Assembly (NCBI RefSeq): GCF_003346865.1 | Contig: NZ_QDKL01000002.1 | Span: 558,001 to 622,000, forward strand | Length of the DNA: 64,000 nt | Source: Halobacteriovorax vibrionivorans | GTDB taxonomy: Bacteria > Bdellovibrionota > Bacteriovoracia > Bacteriovoracales > Bacteriovoracaceae | Reading direction: 5' to 3' | Part shown: positions 22,441 through 31,347 of the stretch, one piece after another | How the letters are laid out: each line of letters opens with the position of its first letter | Position numbering within the stretch: the stretch's first letter is position 1 | Notes under the pieces: model-generated | What the model was told of the DNA's origin: nothing | What the model saw: only the letters and a program-made list of their open reading frames with translations | Database searches by the model: none | Made by a program: the position numbers and the translations under genes

Positions 22441-25400
22441 CTATTTTGCTCTTACATCGAATACTTTGGACTGAAGTAATTCGCCTTTGTAAGAAACATC
22501 GACTTTAAACTTGAGTTTATCGTCTTTTGTTTTCTTCTTAAACTTATAAGTTAGAGCTCCTGTGGCCACAACCCCTTTACCTGGAGCAGCAACTTGAGTT
22601 TGAGCTTTCTTAAGATTGATGAACTTTCCACCCTCTAAAACACTGATTGCAACATCATAGCTTCCAGGAACAAAGTCACGTAGACCTGTTAGCTTAACTT
22701 TTACATCATGGCTTCTAAACTTACAGTTAAATAAACCTAGGAAACACTTGCGATCTTTTACTTTATCATCAAATTCTAATCCAACTTGTACCTCTGGGTT
22801 AACCATGACATTTGAAACAAATGTTGCAACTTCAGTATAGCTTCCACGTAAAGCGTCACCAGGGTAAGTCAGCTCAATTTGCATCTTAACTTCAGATCCT
22901 GGGCGAGCGTTATTTGTAACCTTCGCTTGGATAACATCACTTAAGTCGATTTGAGTTGAAGCCGGTAGAACTCTTAAGTTAGCACGTGTATTTGAAATCG
23001 AAACATTTGATGAAGCAGCGATCACTTTTGCTGATACCGCACCACGATTTGTTGCAAGTTTACCAAAGTTAACAAGACCAAGACCTACTGAGAATTTTCC
23101 ATCCTGAGTTAGACCTTTTGGATCTTCAGTTTTTACACTTGTTTGTGCGTACTTATTAAGGCGAACAACACCGCTACTTGCAAATAAGTTAGCTGCTTCA
23201 CTCTTACCTTTGGCAAGTTGCTCAGAACGCTTAGCTGCAATATTCTCATCAAATCCAGCTTCTTCACCATCAGTTGCACCATTTTGGTAAGCAACTCCCT
23301 CACCTTCTAAGCGAGCTTCAGCAAAGGCCGTCTTATAAGCTTTATCAAAAGCTTTTCTCGTCTCACCTGAGAAGTCACCGCTTGCAGCTTCATCACTTGC
23401 TTCTTTAAATAATGCTTCATAAGCAGCAAAGAAAGTGTCTTTGTGATCTCTAACAAATTGAGACTTATAAGCAGACTCATAAGAATCACTACAGGCTTCT
23501 TTAAAATCAGAAACACCTTTGTAGACATCAAAACAATTTTTGAAATCCTCATCAACATCGATACGAGTTGGTGCAGTGTAAACATACTGAGGCTTGGCCT
23601 TAGAAACTTGATCATTATCTTCATGACGAGCAATCTCTTTTTCAACGCGAGCGATTTCAACATCAACCTTTGACTTGATTCTTACTGGTGCAAAGGCCTC
23701 AGTTGAAACATAATCAGGTGTCTCAATTCCAAAGCTCTCTGTAAGTGTTTGGGCCGCTGTTGAGGCAAAGGCAAATGCCTTCTCCATAAATAAGCTTCCG
23801 TTTACACTATTTTCAAGAACCACTTTATTAGTTGGTAGTGTTGAAAATTTCTCTTCTTTAACTTGTGCATATCCTTGTGGGAAATTTTCTTTCTTAGCTA
23901 GAGCAACAGCAGTTTGTAGTCCTTGCTCATAACCTTTTGCGTAACCTTCATCGTAACTGGCCTGAGAGTTAACACCTTCGTCATACCCAGCCTCAAGTCC
24001 TTGCTCTTTACCATCAACAAGTCCTGCTAGATATCCTCTTAACTCACCAAGAGTTGTTCCATTCTTAGATCCATATAAAGAAGCATCTTCTTTTACATCA
24101 GCAGATCCAGCGTATTCACCAGCAGTTGCACCGGCCGCTTGACCTTGAGAAGCACCCATTTGCTGTGCCTCAACTTTGTAATCAGCATATAATTCTTTAC
24201 GATCTTCATATTCCTCATAAGTTTCTTGAGTGATTGATTCTAAATCACTTGCCACAGCATCAGCTTGTGCAAATTGACCTTCTTTTACAAGTTGATCTTC
24301 TAAAAGTGCGCTTCTTTGAGACTCAAGCTCTTGGATACGATTTTCATTTTGTGCAATCTGAGATTGCTTAGAAGAGATTGTATAAGAGTTACTCTGCATA
24401 CGATCTTGTGAGCTTTGGATCGTTTGTACGTTTGAAACGTATTGCTGATCTCTTTGCTTGTGCTCATCTTCAAGAGTTAGAAGCTGCGCTTGAACCTTAT
24501 CAAGCTCTCCACGTAGGTGGCGGATTTCATCTTCAACAATTGAAAGTCTTCTTTGATATGAATCGCGCTCTGACTTAAGAGCATTTTGTGTATTTCGAAG
24601 TGTTCCAACCACACGGCGATTTGCATCGAAGTCATTCTTTTCTTGGTTTAGTTCACGTCTCATACGCTTTAGATCACCTGCAATGATAGTGATTCTCTCT
24701 TGCGCTTTTTGTTTTTGATCTTTAAGTGAAGCGATATCTCCTTCGATTCTCTTGATATCTTTTTTCACTTGAGCAAGGGCCGTCTGCTTCTGATCAAGCT
24801 TAGACTTTGCACTTGCTTGTGCACTTTGAGCACTTCTTAATTCAGTCTTAGCACTCGCTAGGCGATCCTTAAGTCTTGCAAGTTGAGGAACGGCCTGTGC
24901 GATTTCATTTTCTACCGCTGAGATATCAGCTAAGAGCTTCTTAACTTGAAGTTCAGCAGCTGCGACTTCTTGCTCGAGATTAGAAACTTTTGTATCTCCA
25001 CCAGCAATAACCTTCTTTGCTTGAGCTAGTTCAGCTGAAGTTTTATTTAAATCTGCTTCAACTTTATTAAGACGTGGTGTTACTTCTGCAATTTTTTGTC
25101 TTAGAAGTTTTCTTTGCTCTCTAAGGTTTTTAATCTTATTAGCATTTCCACGATCACGATTTGCCATTAGCTCTTTAAGAGTTGCTTCAACTTGGGCAAG
25201 CTTTTCTTCAAACTTAGTTTTCTTCTCTTCTAATGCATTCTTTTGAGTTGCAAGTTGTTGCTTTTCACTTTTAAGAGAAGAAAGCTTTGATTTAGCTGAT
25301 GAAAGCTCATTCTTTGCCTTATTTAATTCACTCTTCTTAGAAGATACTGTTGATTGCGCCTTAATGGCCTGAGCGTTTAGTCTATTCTTCTTTTCAACAA

Positions 25401-26190
25401 GAGGAGCTACCTTGGCCTCTTGCTTTGAGATTTTACTTTCTAATTGATCAACCTTTGCCTTGGCCGCACTAACCTCTTGGTTTGCACTGACAAGCTCGGC
25501 CTGAAATTTAGTCACTTGATTCTCTAATTGAGAAATTTTTGATGTGGCCTTATCAAGGTCTTCTTTCTTTTGTTTGATATTATTTTGAATCTTAGGAAGC
25601 TTAAGATTTAGGCGATCGCTCTCATCGATTGCCGTTTTGATATTTCCTTCAAGATTTTTAATTTTATCACGATTACGATCTAACTTCTTTTGCGCCTTTT
25701 GAAGACGATCACCATTTTGGTGAAGATTCTTTGTTACTGAATCAAGGGCAGAACGAAGATTATGTGCATTTCTTTGAGGACCGACTAGATCATCTTGGAT
25801 TTCTCTTTGCTCACTTGATAATTCAGAGATAGCGCGAGCAAGTCTTTGTAGTTCATCACCAAGGCCAAGGTTTTCTTCCGTTAGCATGGCAATCGTATTA
25901 TCGAGATCCATATTCTCTGTACTCAATTGACTGATGATAGCTACGGCCTCATCAATTTCTGATTTAGAGATTGCTATTGCAGAACCATTTGCTTCTAAGT
26001 CTGCAGCGATTTGCTGAAGCATGCTCTTAAGCTGATTGGCACTCATACGAGCACTATCAGAATCGGACTTTGCTTGAGAGTACTTTGATAGGTACGTCGG
26101 ATAATCGATTTCATCAGGTAACTGTGCGTGAACGTTGGCGCTTAATGCCAATAGCGATAATAAAACTAAACTTTTAGTCGATCTCTTCAT
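22441..26190 (-). CDS. Giant secreted coiled-coil protein (1249 residues)
   Basis: Signal peptide 1-22 (ANVHA-QLP). From about residue 35 to 650 there is a nearly uninterrupted coiled coil of heptads rich in Ala, Lys, Glu and Gln. Residues ~680-760 contain a glycine-tyrosine region with GYDEG, GYAKGYEQG and similar repeats. Then a helical region, and after ~1030 a C-terminal beta-rich domain with a short Cys pair (KCFLGLFNCKF). A strong AAGGAGAG site precedes the start. The layout suggests a long periplasmic or surface filament anchored at the C-terminal domain. No named family recognised. Confidence 0.7.
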   Translation of the reverse strand: MKRSTKSLVLLSLLALSANVHAQLPDEIDYPTYLSKYSQAKSDSDSARMSANQLKSMLQQIAADLEANGSAIAISKSEIDEAVAIISQLSTENMDLDNTIAMLTEENLGLGDELQRLARAISELSSEQREIQDDLVGPQRNAHNLRSALDSVTKNLHQNGDRLQKAQKKLDRNRDKIKNLEGNIKTAIDESDRLNLKLPKIQNNIKQKKEDLDKATSKISQLENQVTKFQAELVSANQEVSAAKAKVDQLESKISKQEAKVAPLVEKKNRLNAQAIKAQSTVSSKKSELNKAKNELSSAKSKLSSLKSEKQQLATQKNALEEKKTKFEEKLAQVEATLKELMANRDRGNANKIKNLREQRKLLRQKIAEVTPRLNKVEADLNKTSAELAQAKKVIAGGDTKVSNLEQEVAAAELQVKKLLADISAVENEIAQAVPQLARLKDRLASAKTELRSAQSAQASAKSKLDQKQTALAQVKKDIKRIEGDIASLKDQKQKAQERITIIAGDLKRMRRELNQEKNDFDANRRVVGTLRNTQNALKSERDSYQRRLSIVEDEIRHLRGELDKVQAQLLTLEDEHKQRDQQYVSNVQTIQSSQDRMQSNSYTISSKQSQIAQNENRIQELESQRSALLEDQLVKEGQFAQADAVASDLESITQETYEEYEDRKELYADYKVEAQQMGASQGQAAGATAGEYAGSADVKEDASLYGSKNGTTLGELRGYLAGLVDGKEQGLEAGYDEGVNSQASYDEGYAKGYEQGLQTAVALAKKENFPQGYAQVKEEKFSTLPTNKVVLENSVNGSLFMEKAFAFASTAAQTLTESFGIETPDYVSTEAFAPVRIKSKVDVEIARVEKEIARHEDNDQVSKAKPQYVYTAPTRIDVDEDFKNCFDVYKGVSDFKEACSDSYESAYKSQFVRDHKDTFFAAYEALFKEASDEAASGDFSGETRKAFDKAYKTAFAEARLEGEGVAYQNGATDGEEAGFDENIAAKRSEQLAKGKSEAANLFASSGVVRLNKYAQTSVKTEDPKGLTQDGKFSVGLGLVNFGKLATNRGAVSAKVIAASSNVSISNTRANLRVLPASTQIDLSDVIQAKVTNNARPGSEVKMQIELTYPGDALRGSYTEVATFVSNVMVNPEVQVGLEFDDKVKDRKCFLGLFNCKFRSHDVKVKLTGLRDFVPGSYDVAISVLEGGKFINLKKAQTQVAAPGKGVVATGALTYKFKKKTKDDKLKFKVDVSYKGELLQSKVFDVRAK

Positions 26191-26466
26191 GAATCCCTCT
26201 CCTTTAGATCATGTTTCGTTAAATTAGTTCTATAACCCTGATTTTCCTTTGTGGAGACGGCCCATAGAAAACATTGTGAAAATACCTTAAATGTAAGAAA
26301 GTTTCAGAATATAACACCTAACCTTGTAAAGACTTCATGGATTCTGGTGTCAGAAGGGACAAAGTGGTCCTACAAGTTATTAAAAATAGGCCCTGTAACT
26401 ATGAAGGATTATTGAAGAACTATTTGCAATGTTAGTGGAATATTAAGAATTGAGTTTAGAGAAAAT

Positions 26467-26516
26467 GCCTGGCCGCAACTTAAGCAGAGACAGGAAAAGA
26501 CGGCGGCCAGGCTTTT
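26467..26516 (+). terminator. Long hairpin with T tail in the pal upstream region
   Basis: GCCTGGCCGC (26467-26476) and GCGGCCAGGC (26503-26512) are perfect inverted repeats around a 26-nt loop, followed by TTTT. No + strand gene ends nearby, so it may end a small RNA or attenuate a long leader. Confidence 0.4.
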
Positions 26517-26654
26517 ACACACAAGATAAGGACTTTTCAATAACCTCAAATAAACATTATTTTGATCGTTTCACATTGTAAATAGAGATTGAGAAACTTT
26601 ACTTTTTCTTTAACTGTTAACCCATAAAATTTTGGCAAAAAGTTGCGAAAAAAC

Positions 26655-26765
26655 GTGTTTAGATAAATAGTGAAATCCCGATAAATAATCATATCAACTA
26701 TAGGTTTTCATGAAGCTGAGCACTTTTATCAGGATTTAATTCCTTTTCTGCCGGTATCTAAACAC
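26655..26765 (+). promoter_or_regulatory. Nested inverted repeats in the pal leader
   Basis: Outer arms GTGTTTAGATA (26655) and TATCTAAACAC (26755) match perfectly. Inner arms AAATCCCGATAAA (26673) and TTTATCAGGATTT (26725) match at 12 of 13 positions. Together they make a long stem ending 81 bp before the pal start codon. The rest of the 26191-26846 gap is AT-rich with no convincing frame. Confidence 0.5.
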
Positions 26766-26846
26766 CTAAATTTATTATATACTTTATGGGTATATCTAAT
26801 TTTTTCATTAACAAGAATAATCTCTATATATGGAAAGGGGGAACAA

Positions 26847-27338
26847 ATGAAAAAACTTTTTACGTTATTACTTTTAGGTTCTGCACTAGTTATGACTTCA
26901 TGTGGTTCAGATGCTAAAAAAAATGATTCATCTTCTGTTGAATCAGTAGAGTACGCAAACTCATCACTTGAGTTAAACGGTGATTCAGACTCTGGTAAAG
27001 CAGGTGCTCTAAGAACTGTTTATTTTGCATTTAATTCTTCAAACCTAAACTCGTCTACTAAGTCGACTCTTGAAGCTAACGCTGAATTTTTAAAAGAGAA
27101 CACTGATGTTGAAGTACAAGTTGAAGGTCACTGTGATGAAAGAGGTGGACGTGAGTACAACATGGCACTTGGTGAAAACCGTGCACGTGCAATTAAGAAC
27201 TACCTAGTAGCTCTTGGTGTTGATGCTTCAAGAATCTCTACGACTTCTTACGGAAAAGAAAGACCAATCGCTTTTGGTCACTCTGAAGAGTCTTGGTCAC
27301 AAAACAGAAGAGGAAACTTCGTTGTTGTTTCTAAGTAA
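26847..27338 (+). CDS. pal: Peptidoglycan-associated lipoprotein Pal
   Basis: 163 residues with an AAAGGGGG ribosome site, lipobox TSCG (Cys19) and an OmpA-like C-terminal domain: VYFAFNSSNLN, VEGHCDERGGREYNMALGENRA, YGKERPI. The two residues that bind diaminopimelate (Asp in CDER and Arg in ENRA) are present. It anchors the outer membrane to peptidoglycan as part of the Tol-Pal system. The following genes are a DUF4398-type lipoprotein and a CpoB-like protein, a normal pal neighbourhood; tolA/B/Q/R are not in the window. Confidence 0.95.
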   Translation: MKKLFTLLLLGSALVMTSCGSDAKKNDSSSVESVEYANSSLELNGDSDSGKAGALRTVYFAFNSSNLNSSTKSTLEANAEFLKENTDVEVQVEGHCDERGGREYNMALGENRARAIKNYLVALGVDASRISTTSYGKERPIAFGHSEESWSQNRRGNFVVVSK

Positions 27339-27350
27339 TTTGAAGAATAA

Positions 27351-27662
27351 ATGAAAGTATTAAAGTCTAAAATTACATTTTTACTTTTACTTCTAACTCT
27401 GGGTAGTTGCGGTCTAACGACCGTACGCCCTAAGTTAGAAATGACTTATGCACAGGTTGCTTTCCTTGCGGCAAAGGAAGCTGGTGGCCAAACACTCGCC
27501 CCTAACCTCTATCGAAAAGCCGAATTCTACTACTTAAAAGCTAAATCAAGCTACAAGAGAAAGTTTTTTAATAAAGCTAAGAAATACGCCATTTTATCAA
27601 AACAATTTTCTGAAAAGGCCGAATTCAAAGCCTATCGTAAAAAAACTCTCGATAGCATCTAA
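27351..27662 (+). CDS. DUF4398-like small lipoprotein
   Basis: 103 residues with lipobox LGSC (Cys20). The rest is a helical hairpin, YAQVAFLAAKEAGGQTLAPNLYRKAEFYYLKA, KRKFFNKAKKYAILSKQFSEKAEFKA, like DUF4398 lipoproteins often found beside OmpA/Pal genes. 12 bp after pal, so likely co-transcribed. It may link Pal complexes to other envelope parts. Function is not known. Confidence 0.7.
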   Translation: MKVLKSKITFLLLLLTLGSCGLTTVRPKLEMTYAQVAFLAAKEAGGQTLAPNLYRKAEFYYLKAKSSYKRKFFNKAKKYAILSKQFSEKAEFKAYRKKTLDSI

Positions 27663-27683
27663 TCATATTCTGGAGAATTTCTC

Positions 27684-28463
27684 ATGAAGAAAACTTCCCT
27701 ACTATCGACTATCACATTAATCACTTTAATGGGATCAATGACTTCTTGTAAGACACAGGAACAAATTGAGCGCGAAAAGAAAATCAATACAATGTCAGTT
27801 CAAATGCAGCAGAGTCAAAGACTTAATGCAGATGCCATCTCTAAGATGCAAGAGCTAGAGTCCTCGATCGCCGCTTTCCAAGGACAAATGGAAGAGTATA
27901 CCAATGGTAAAGACCAGAAGGTTGAAGAGCTACAAAATAAAATTAATAAGCTCGAAGAACAAAACACTTCCCTAACTGATGAAGTAACAAAGCTTTCTGC
28001 AAAAATTGAAGAGCAAGATAAGTATATTAAAGAAGTTATTGCTCTCCTAAAAAAAAAAGATAAGCAAAGAAGAGCAAAAGCAGCTGCAAAGAAGCGCTCT
28101 CCTTATAACGAGGCCATGTATCTCTATGGAAAGGGTAAGTATTCTCAAGCTCGCCCTATCCTAGAAGAGCTTTATAAGGCCGGAAAGATCAAAGGCAAAA
28201 GTAGAGATCGTATCAACCACAACCTTGGAATGGTTGCTTATATTCAAAAGAGATATGATGATGCCATCACTTACTTCTCGTCTTTATATACGAAAAAACC
28301 AAAATCACCTTATAACGCTAATGGATTAGTTTACCTTGCCCGCTCTTTTGAAAAGAAAGGACAAAAAGATCAGGCCATAGCGATTCTTCAAGAGATGCTT
28401 AAGTCATTTCCTAAAAGTCGCCACGTTCCTGCAGCAAAGAAATTACTAGCAAGATTAAAATAA
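27684..28463 (+). CDS. CpoB/YbgF-like coiled-coil TPR lipoprotein
   Basis: 259 residues. The signal ends in a lipobox-like TSCK. Residues ~30-120 form a coiled coil, followed by a basic linker and three tetratricopeptide repeats (AMYLYGKGKYSQARPILEELY, NHNLGMVAYIQKRYDDAITYF, YLARSFEKKGQKDQAIAILQEML). This is the layout of CpoB/YbgF, which couples Tol-Pal to peptidoglycan synthesis at division. A lipid anchor is unusual compared with the soluble periplasmic enterobacterial protein. Confidence 0.8.
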   Translation: MKKTSLLSTITLITLMGSMTSCKTQEQIEREKKINTMSVQMQQSQRLNADAISKMQELESSIAAFQGQMEEYTNGKDQKVEELQNKINKLEEQNTSLTDEVTKLSAKIEEQDKYIKEVIALLKKKDKQRRAKAAAKKRSPYNEAMYLYGKGKYSQARPILEELYKAGKIKGKSRDRINHNLGMVAYIQKRYDDAITYFSSLYTKKPKSPYNANGLVYLARSFEKKGQKDQAIAILQEMLKSFPKSRHVPAAKKLLARLK

Positions 28464-28476
28464 GAAAGGTCACTCA

Positions 28477-30087
28477 ATGAAGAGAATATTTGGATTACTT
28501 ACTTTAACTTTAGCACTTTCGTGCCAAAGTATTATCGACATGGATAAAGCAAACTCAGAGCTAAAGATTGAAGGCCCTAAGTTTTCCATCCTCTTCTCTC
28601 ATTCAATCTCAGGTGAAACACATCCTTGTGGATGCCGTCAATTCCCTCTGGGAGGACTTCCACAAGTAGCAGGCTTTATGCACGAGCTAAAAAAAGAAAA
28701 ACAATTTCTCTATGTTGATACAGGAGATATGCTCTTTCCTTCTTCAATCGTTCCAACTCATATTGCAAAATCACAAATGCAAGCAGCAAAGGATGTTGCT
28801 AAAGGACTCGATAAACTTGGCCTAAAATACACTCTTCCTGGAGATCAGGATCTTGCTGCTGGTGTTGGATTTTATAAAGAAGTTCTAAGTGAAGTTAGCT
28901 TCACTCCCCTTGTTTCAAACTTAAGTGATGAAAAAAAGAAGGACTTCCCTCATCAAGAGTTTACTAAGATTGTATTTGGAAAGAAGACAGTCTATTTAAC
29001 AGGAATTGTTGAACCAAGTACTATACAAGGTCCATTACAAGGTTATTTTAAAAGACCTGAAGCAAGTTTTCCAGAAACCCTAAAGAAGCTTAAAGAAGCT
29101 GGATACGACGAGAAAAACCCACTAACACAGCTTGTGGTTATGTCTCATGCAGGACTTGATTACGATAAAGGCTTTGCTAAGAAATTTCCTATGATCGATT
29201 GGATTATTGGTTCTCACTCACAAAGTTTTACTAATTATTCAATTGATGTTGGTGATACTCAAATCGTTCAAGTTCTCTCAAAGAACCACTACATTGGAGA
29301 GATTGCCATCTCAAGTGGAAAAGAGAAGCTAGAAAAAGAATTTTCATACCACGAAATGCGTGAGCAATTAGGAGAGAAGATTCCAAATAACCCATTTACG
29401 GCCTATATCAATGAATCAAAGAAGAAATTAGATCAGATTCGTGATGAGGAACAAAAGATGATGTACTCAGGCGGTAATGAAATCAAAAAGATTCCAGATG
29501 CTAAGAGCTGTCTTGAATGTCACGAGGCCCAAGGAGAACACTGGGCAAAGACTCCTCACTCAGTTTCTTTTGCAACGCTTATGATTGCAGGAGAAGAAAA
29601 TAAGACCTCTTGTATGAAGTGCCACTCTGTTGGAATGAATGAAGAAGGTGGTTATATCAATCACAACGATATTGTTCACTTCAAAGACTTAAAGACAACA
29701 GATAAAGGCTTTAGCGGCCATAAGAATAAGTATTGGCAAGATGTTTCAAAGGCCTTCAAGGATGTAAAATCAATTCGTAAGCTCTCTGATAAGAAAGTAT
29801 CAGCTCTTCGTGTTGAATGGGATAAGCTTGATGAGAAGCATAAGGTTGAGCATAGCTATGCCAATGTTCAGTGTTTAAATTGTCATGAGGTTGTTACTGA
29901 TCACCCATTTGCTATTGAAAATGATGAGCAAAAACTGGCCCACACAAAAGCTTCAATAAAGAATAAATGCCTTGAGTGTCACACAAGTGACCAATCACCA
30001 GAGTGGTATAAGAAAGATCGCGATGGAGTTTATTCAGGTGTTGATGAAGATTACTTTGAAAAAATGTACAAGAAGATGGTGCACTAA
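28477..30087 (+). CDS. Metallophosphatase-like protein fused to tetraheme cytochrome c
   Basis: 536 residues; a short signal ends at LSCQ (lipobox). Residues ~30-330 resemble the UshA/5'-nucleotidase metallophosphatase fold: FSHSISGETHPCGC, VDTGDMLFPS, MSHAGLDYDKG, DWIIGSHSQ. The C-terminal ~200 residues contain four CxxCH heme motifs, about residues 344, 378, 465 and 497, like a cytochrome c554 family domain. Such fusions occur in other anaerobe and delta-proteobacterial lineages. It may be an electron-transfer lipoprotein of the envelope. Substrate not known. Confidence 0.75.
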   Translation: MKRIFGLLTLTLALSCQSIIDMDKANSELKIEGPKFSILFSHSISGETHPCGCRQFPLGGLPQVAGFMHELKKEKQFLYVDTGDMLFPSSIVPTHIAKSQMQAAKDVAKGLDKLGLKYTLPGDQDLAAGVGFYKEVLSEVSFTPLVSNLSDEKKKDFPHQEFTKIVFGKKTVYLTGIVEPSTIQGPLQGYFKRPEASFPETLKKLKEAGYDEKNPLTQLVVMSHAGLDYDKGFAKKFPMIDWIIGSHSQSFTNYSIDVGDTQIVQVLSKNHYIGEIAISSGKEKLEKEFSYHEMREQLGEKIPNNPFTAYINESKKKLDQIRDEEQKMMYSGGNEIKKIPDAKSCLECHEAQGEHWAKTPHSVSFATLMIAGEENKTSCMKCHSVGMNEEGGYINHNDIVHFKDLKTTDKGFSGHKNKYWQDVSKAFKDVKSIRKLSDKKVSALRVEWDKLDEKHKVEHSYANVQCLNCHEVVTDHPFAIENDEQKLAHTKASIKNKCLECHTSDQSPEWYKKDRDGVYSGVDEDYFEKMYKKMVH

Positions 30088-30091
30088 GAGC

Positions 30092-30541
30092 TTAGTTGTA
30101 GTCACCTCTTCTTAACTTTCTTTCAACATCTTTTTTCTGCTGATCAGATCGCTTGTCGTGGAGCTTCTTACCTTTAGCTAAGGCAATTTCTAACTTCACG
30201 CGAGAACCCTTAAAATAGATAATCGTTGGAACAATCGTTAAGCGCTCGGCCTTTGCACGGTGAGCGATTTCAGCGATCTCTTTTTCATGGAGAAGAAGCT
30301 TTCTCTTTCTCGCCTCTTCATGATTGAATTGATTTCCAAATTCATATTCAGGAATCTTGATATTATTGGCCCAAACTTCGCCATTTTTATCAATTGTAAT
30401 ATGGGCCTCACCAATTGAGACTTTTCCAGCACGCAATGACTTCACCTCTGTTCCAGCGAGAACCATTCCAGCTTCGTAAAGTTCAAGTAATTGATAATCG
30501 AACTTTGCTCTCTTATTTTTGGCTATTATTTTCTTTCCCAT
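30092..30541 (-). CDS. smpB: SsrA-binding protein SmpB
   Basis: 149 residues. KIIAKNKRAKFDYQLLELYEAGMVLAGTEVKSLRAGKVSI and the C-terminal KGKKLHDKR with a basic helix are diagnostic. It delivers tmRNA (18052-18423) to stalled ribosomes. It is the third gene of a tsaD-rsmA-smpB run on the minus strand and ends 4 bp from the end of the convergent cytochrome gene, with no clear terminator between. Confidence 0.97.
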   Translation of the reverse strand: MGKKIIAKNKRAKFDYQLLELYEAGMVLAGTEVKSLRAGKVSIGEAHITIDKNGEVWANNIKIPEYEFGNQFNHEEARKRKLLLHEKEIAEIAHRAKAERLTIVPTIIYFKGSRVKLEIALAKGKKLHDKRSDQQKKDVERKLRRGDYN

Positions 30542-30543
30542 AT

Positions 30544-31347
30544 TTACTCATTTAAAAATTTATATAGATTTTGCAAGTCTTCTAATTTTAGCGCTTCTGC
30601 CCTAACTGTCAAAGGTTGATTGATATGTGCTAGTCCCGCTTGAATTTTTTCAACAGAAGTATAGCTCTTTAGAACCTTTCCTAGCTGCTTTCTCTTAAAT
30701 TGAAACACTGCTCTTAAGAATTTCTCAAATTTTGTAAATTCGTCCAGAGCAATCACAGGATTGTCTATTCTCTCAAAGCTAATAACGGCCGAGTCCACTT
30801 TTGGTGGTGGCGTGAAAGCTCCCGGAGGCGCCTTAACTAGAAGTGACGTTTTAAAATATGTTTGTGATAAGGCCATTAGAGAGCCCATGAAATTCTTCTT
30901 TGAAGCAAAGGCAAAGACCTTATCGGCAACTTCTCGTTGAAACATCAATGTCATATATTTAATTGATGGTGTTTGAAGAAATTTAAGAAGTAGTGGCGTT
31001 GAAATATTATAAGGCAGGTTTGAAACAAGCCATGTCTTATCACCTAGTCCCTTCTCATTAATGAAGGCCTCAAAATCAAAGGCCAATGCATCCGTAAAGT
31101 TGATATGATCAGCTTTTACAATTGGTGCAAGGTATTCAATCATGCGCTCATCTTTTTCAACAACGTGAATATCTTGGTTATGAGCAGCAAGATTCTTAGT
31201 AAGAATTCCAGGGCCTGGTCCTACTTCAATAATACTTTCGGCAACTTCAGCAAAGTCATCTGTTATCTTTGAAATAATATTTTGATTATTTAAGAAGTGT
31301 TGTCCTAGATCTTTATTGGCCCAAGGTAGTTTCTTGCTATCTTCCAC
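30544..31347 (-). CDS. rsmA: 16S rRNA dimethyladenosine transferase RsmA (KsgA)
   Basis: 267 residues. DLGQHFLNN, the SAM motif EVGPGPGILTKNL and NLPYNISTPLL (NxPY catalytic motif) are present. It dimethylates two adenines at the 3' end of 16S rRNA. The start overlaps the last base of tsaD upstream, and smpB follows after 2 bp. Confidence 0.97.
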   Translation of the reverse strand: MEDSKKLPWANKDLGQHFLNNQNIISKITDDFAEVAESIIEVGPGPGILTKNLAAHNQDIHVVEKDERMIEYLAPIVKADHINFTDALAFDFEAFINEKGLGDKTWLVSNLPYNISTPLLLKFLQTPSIKYMTLMFQREVADKVFAFASKKNFMGSLMALSQTYFKTSLLVKAPPGAFTPPPKVDSAVISFERIDNPVIALDEFTKFEKFLRAVFQFKRKQLGKVLKSYTSVEKIQAGLAHINQPLTVRAEALKLEDLQNLYKFLNE

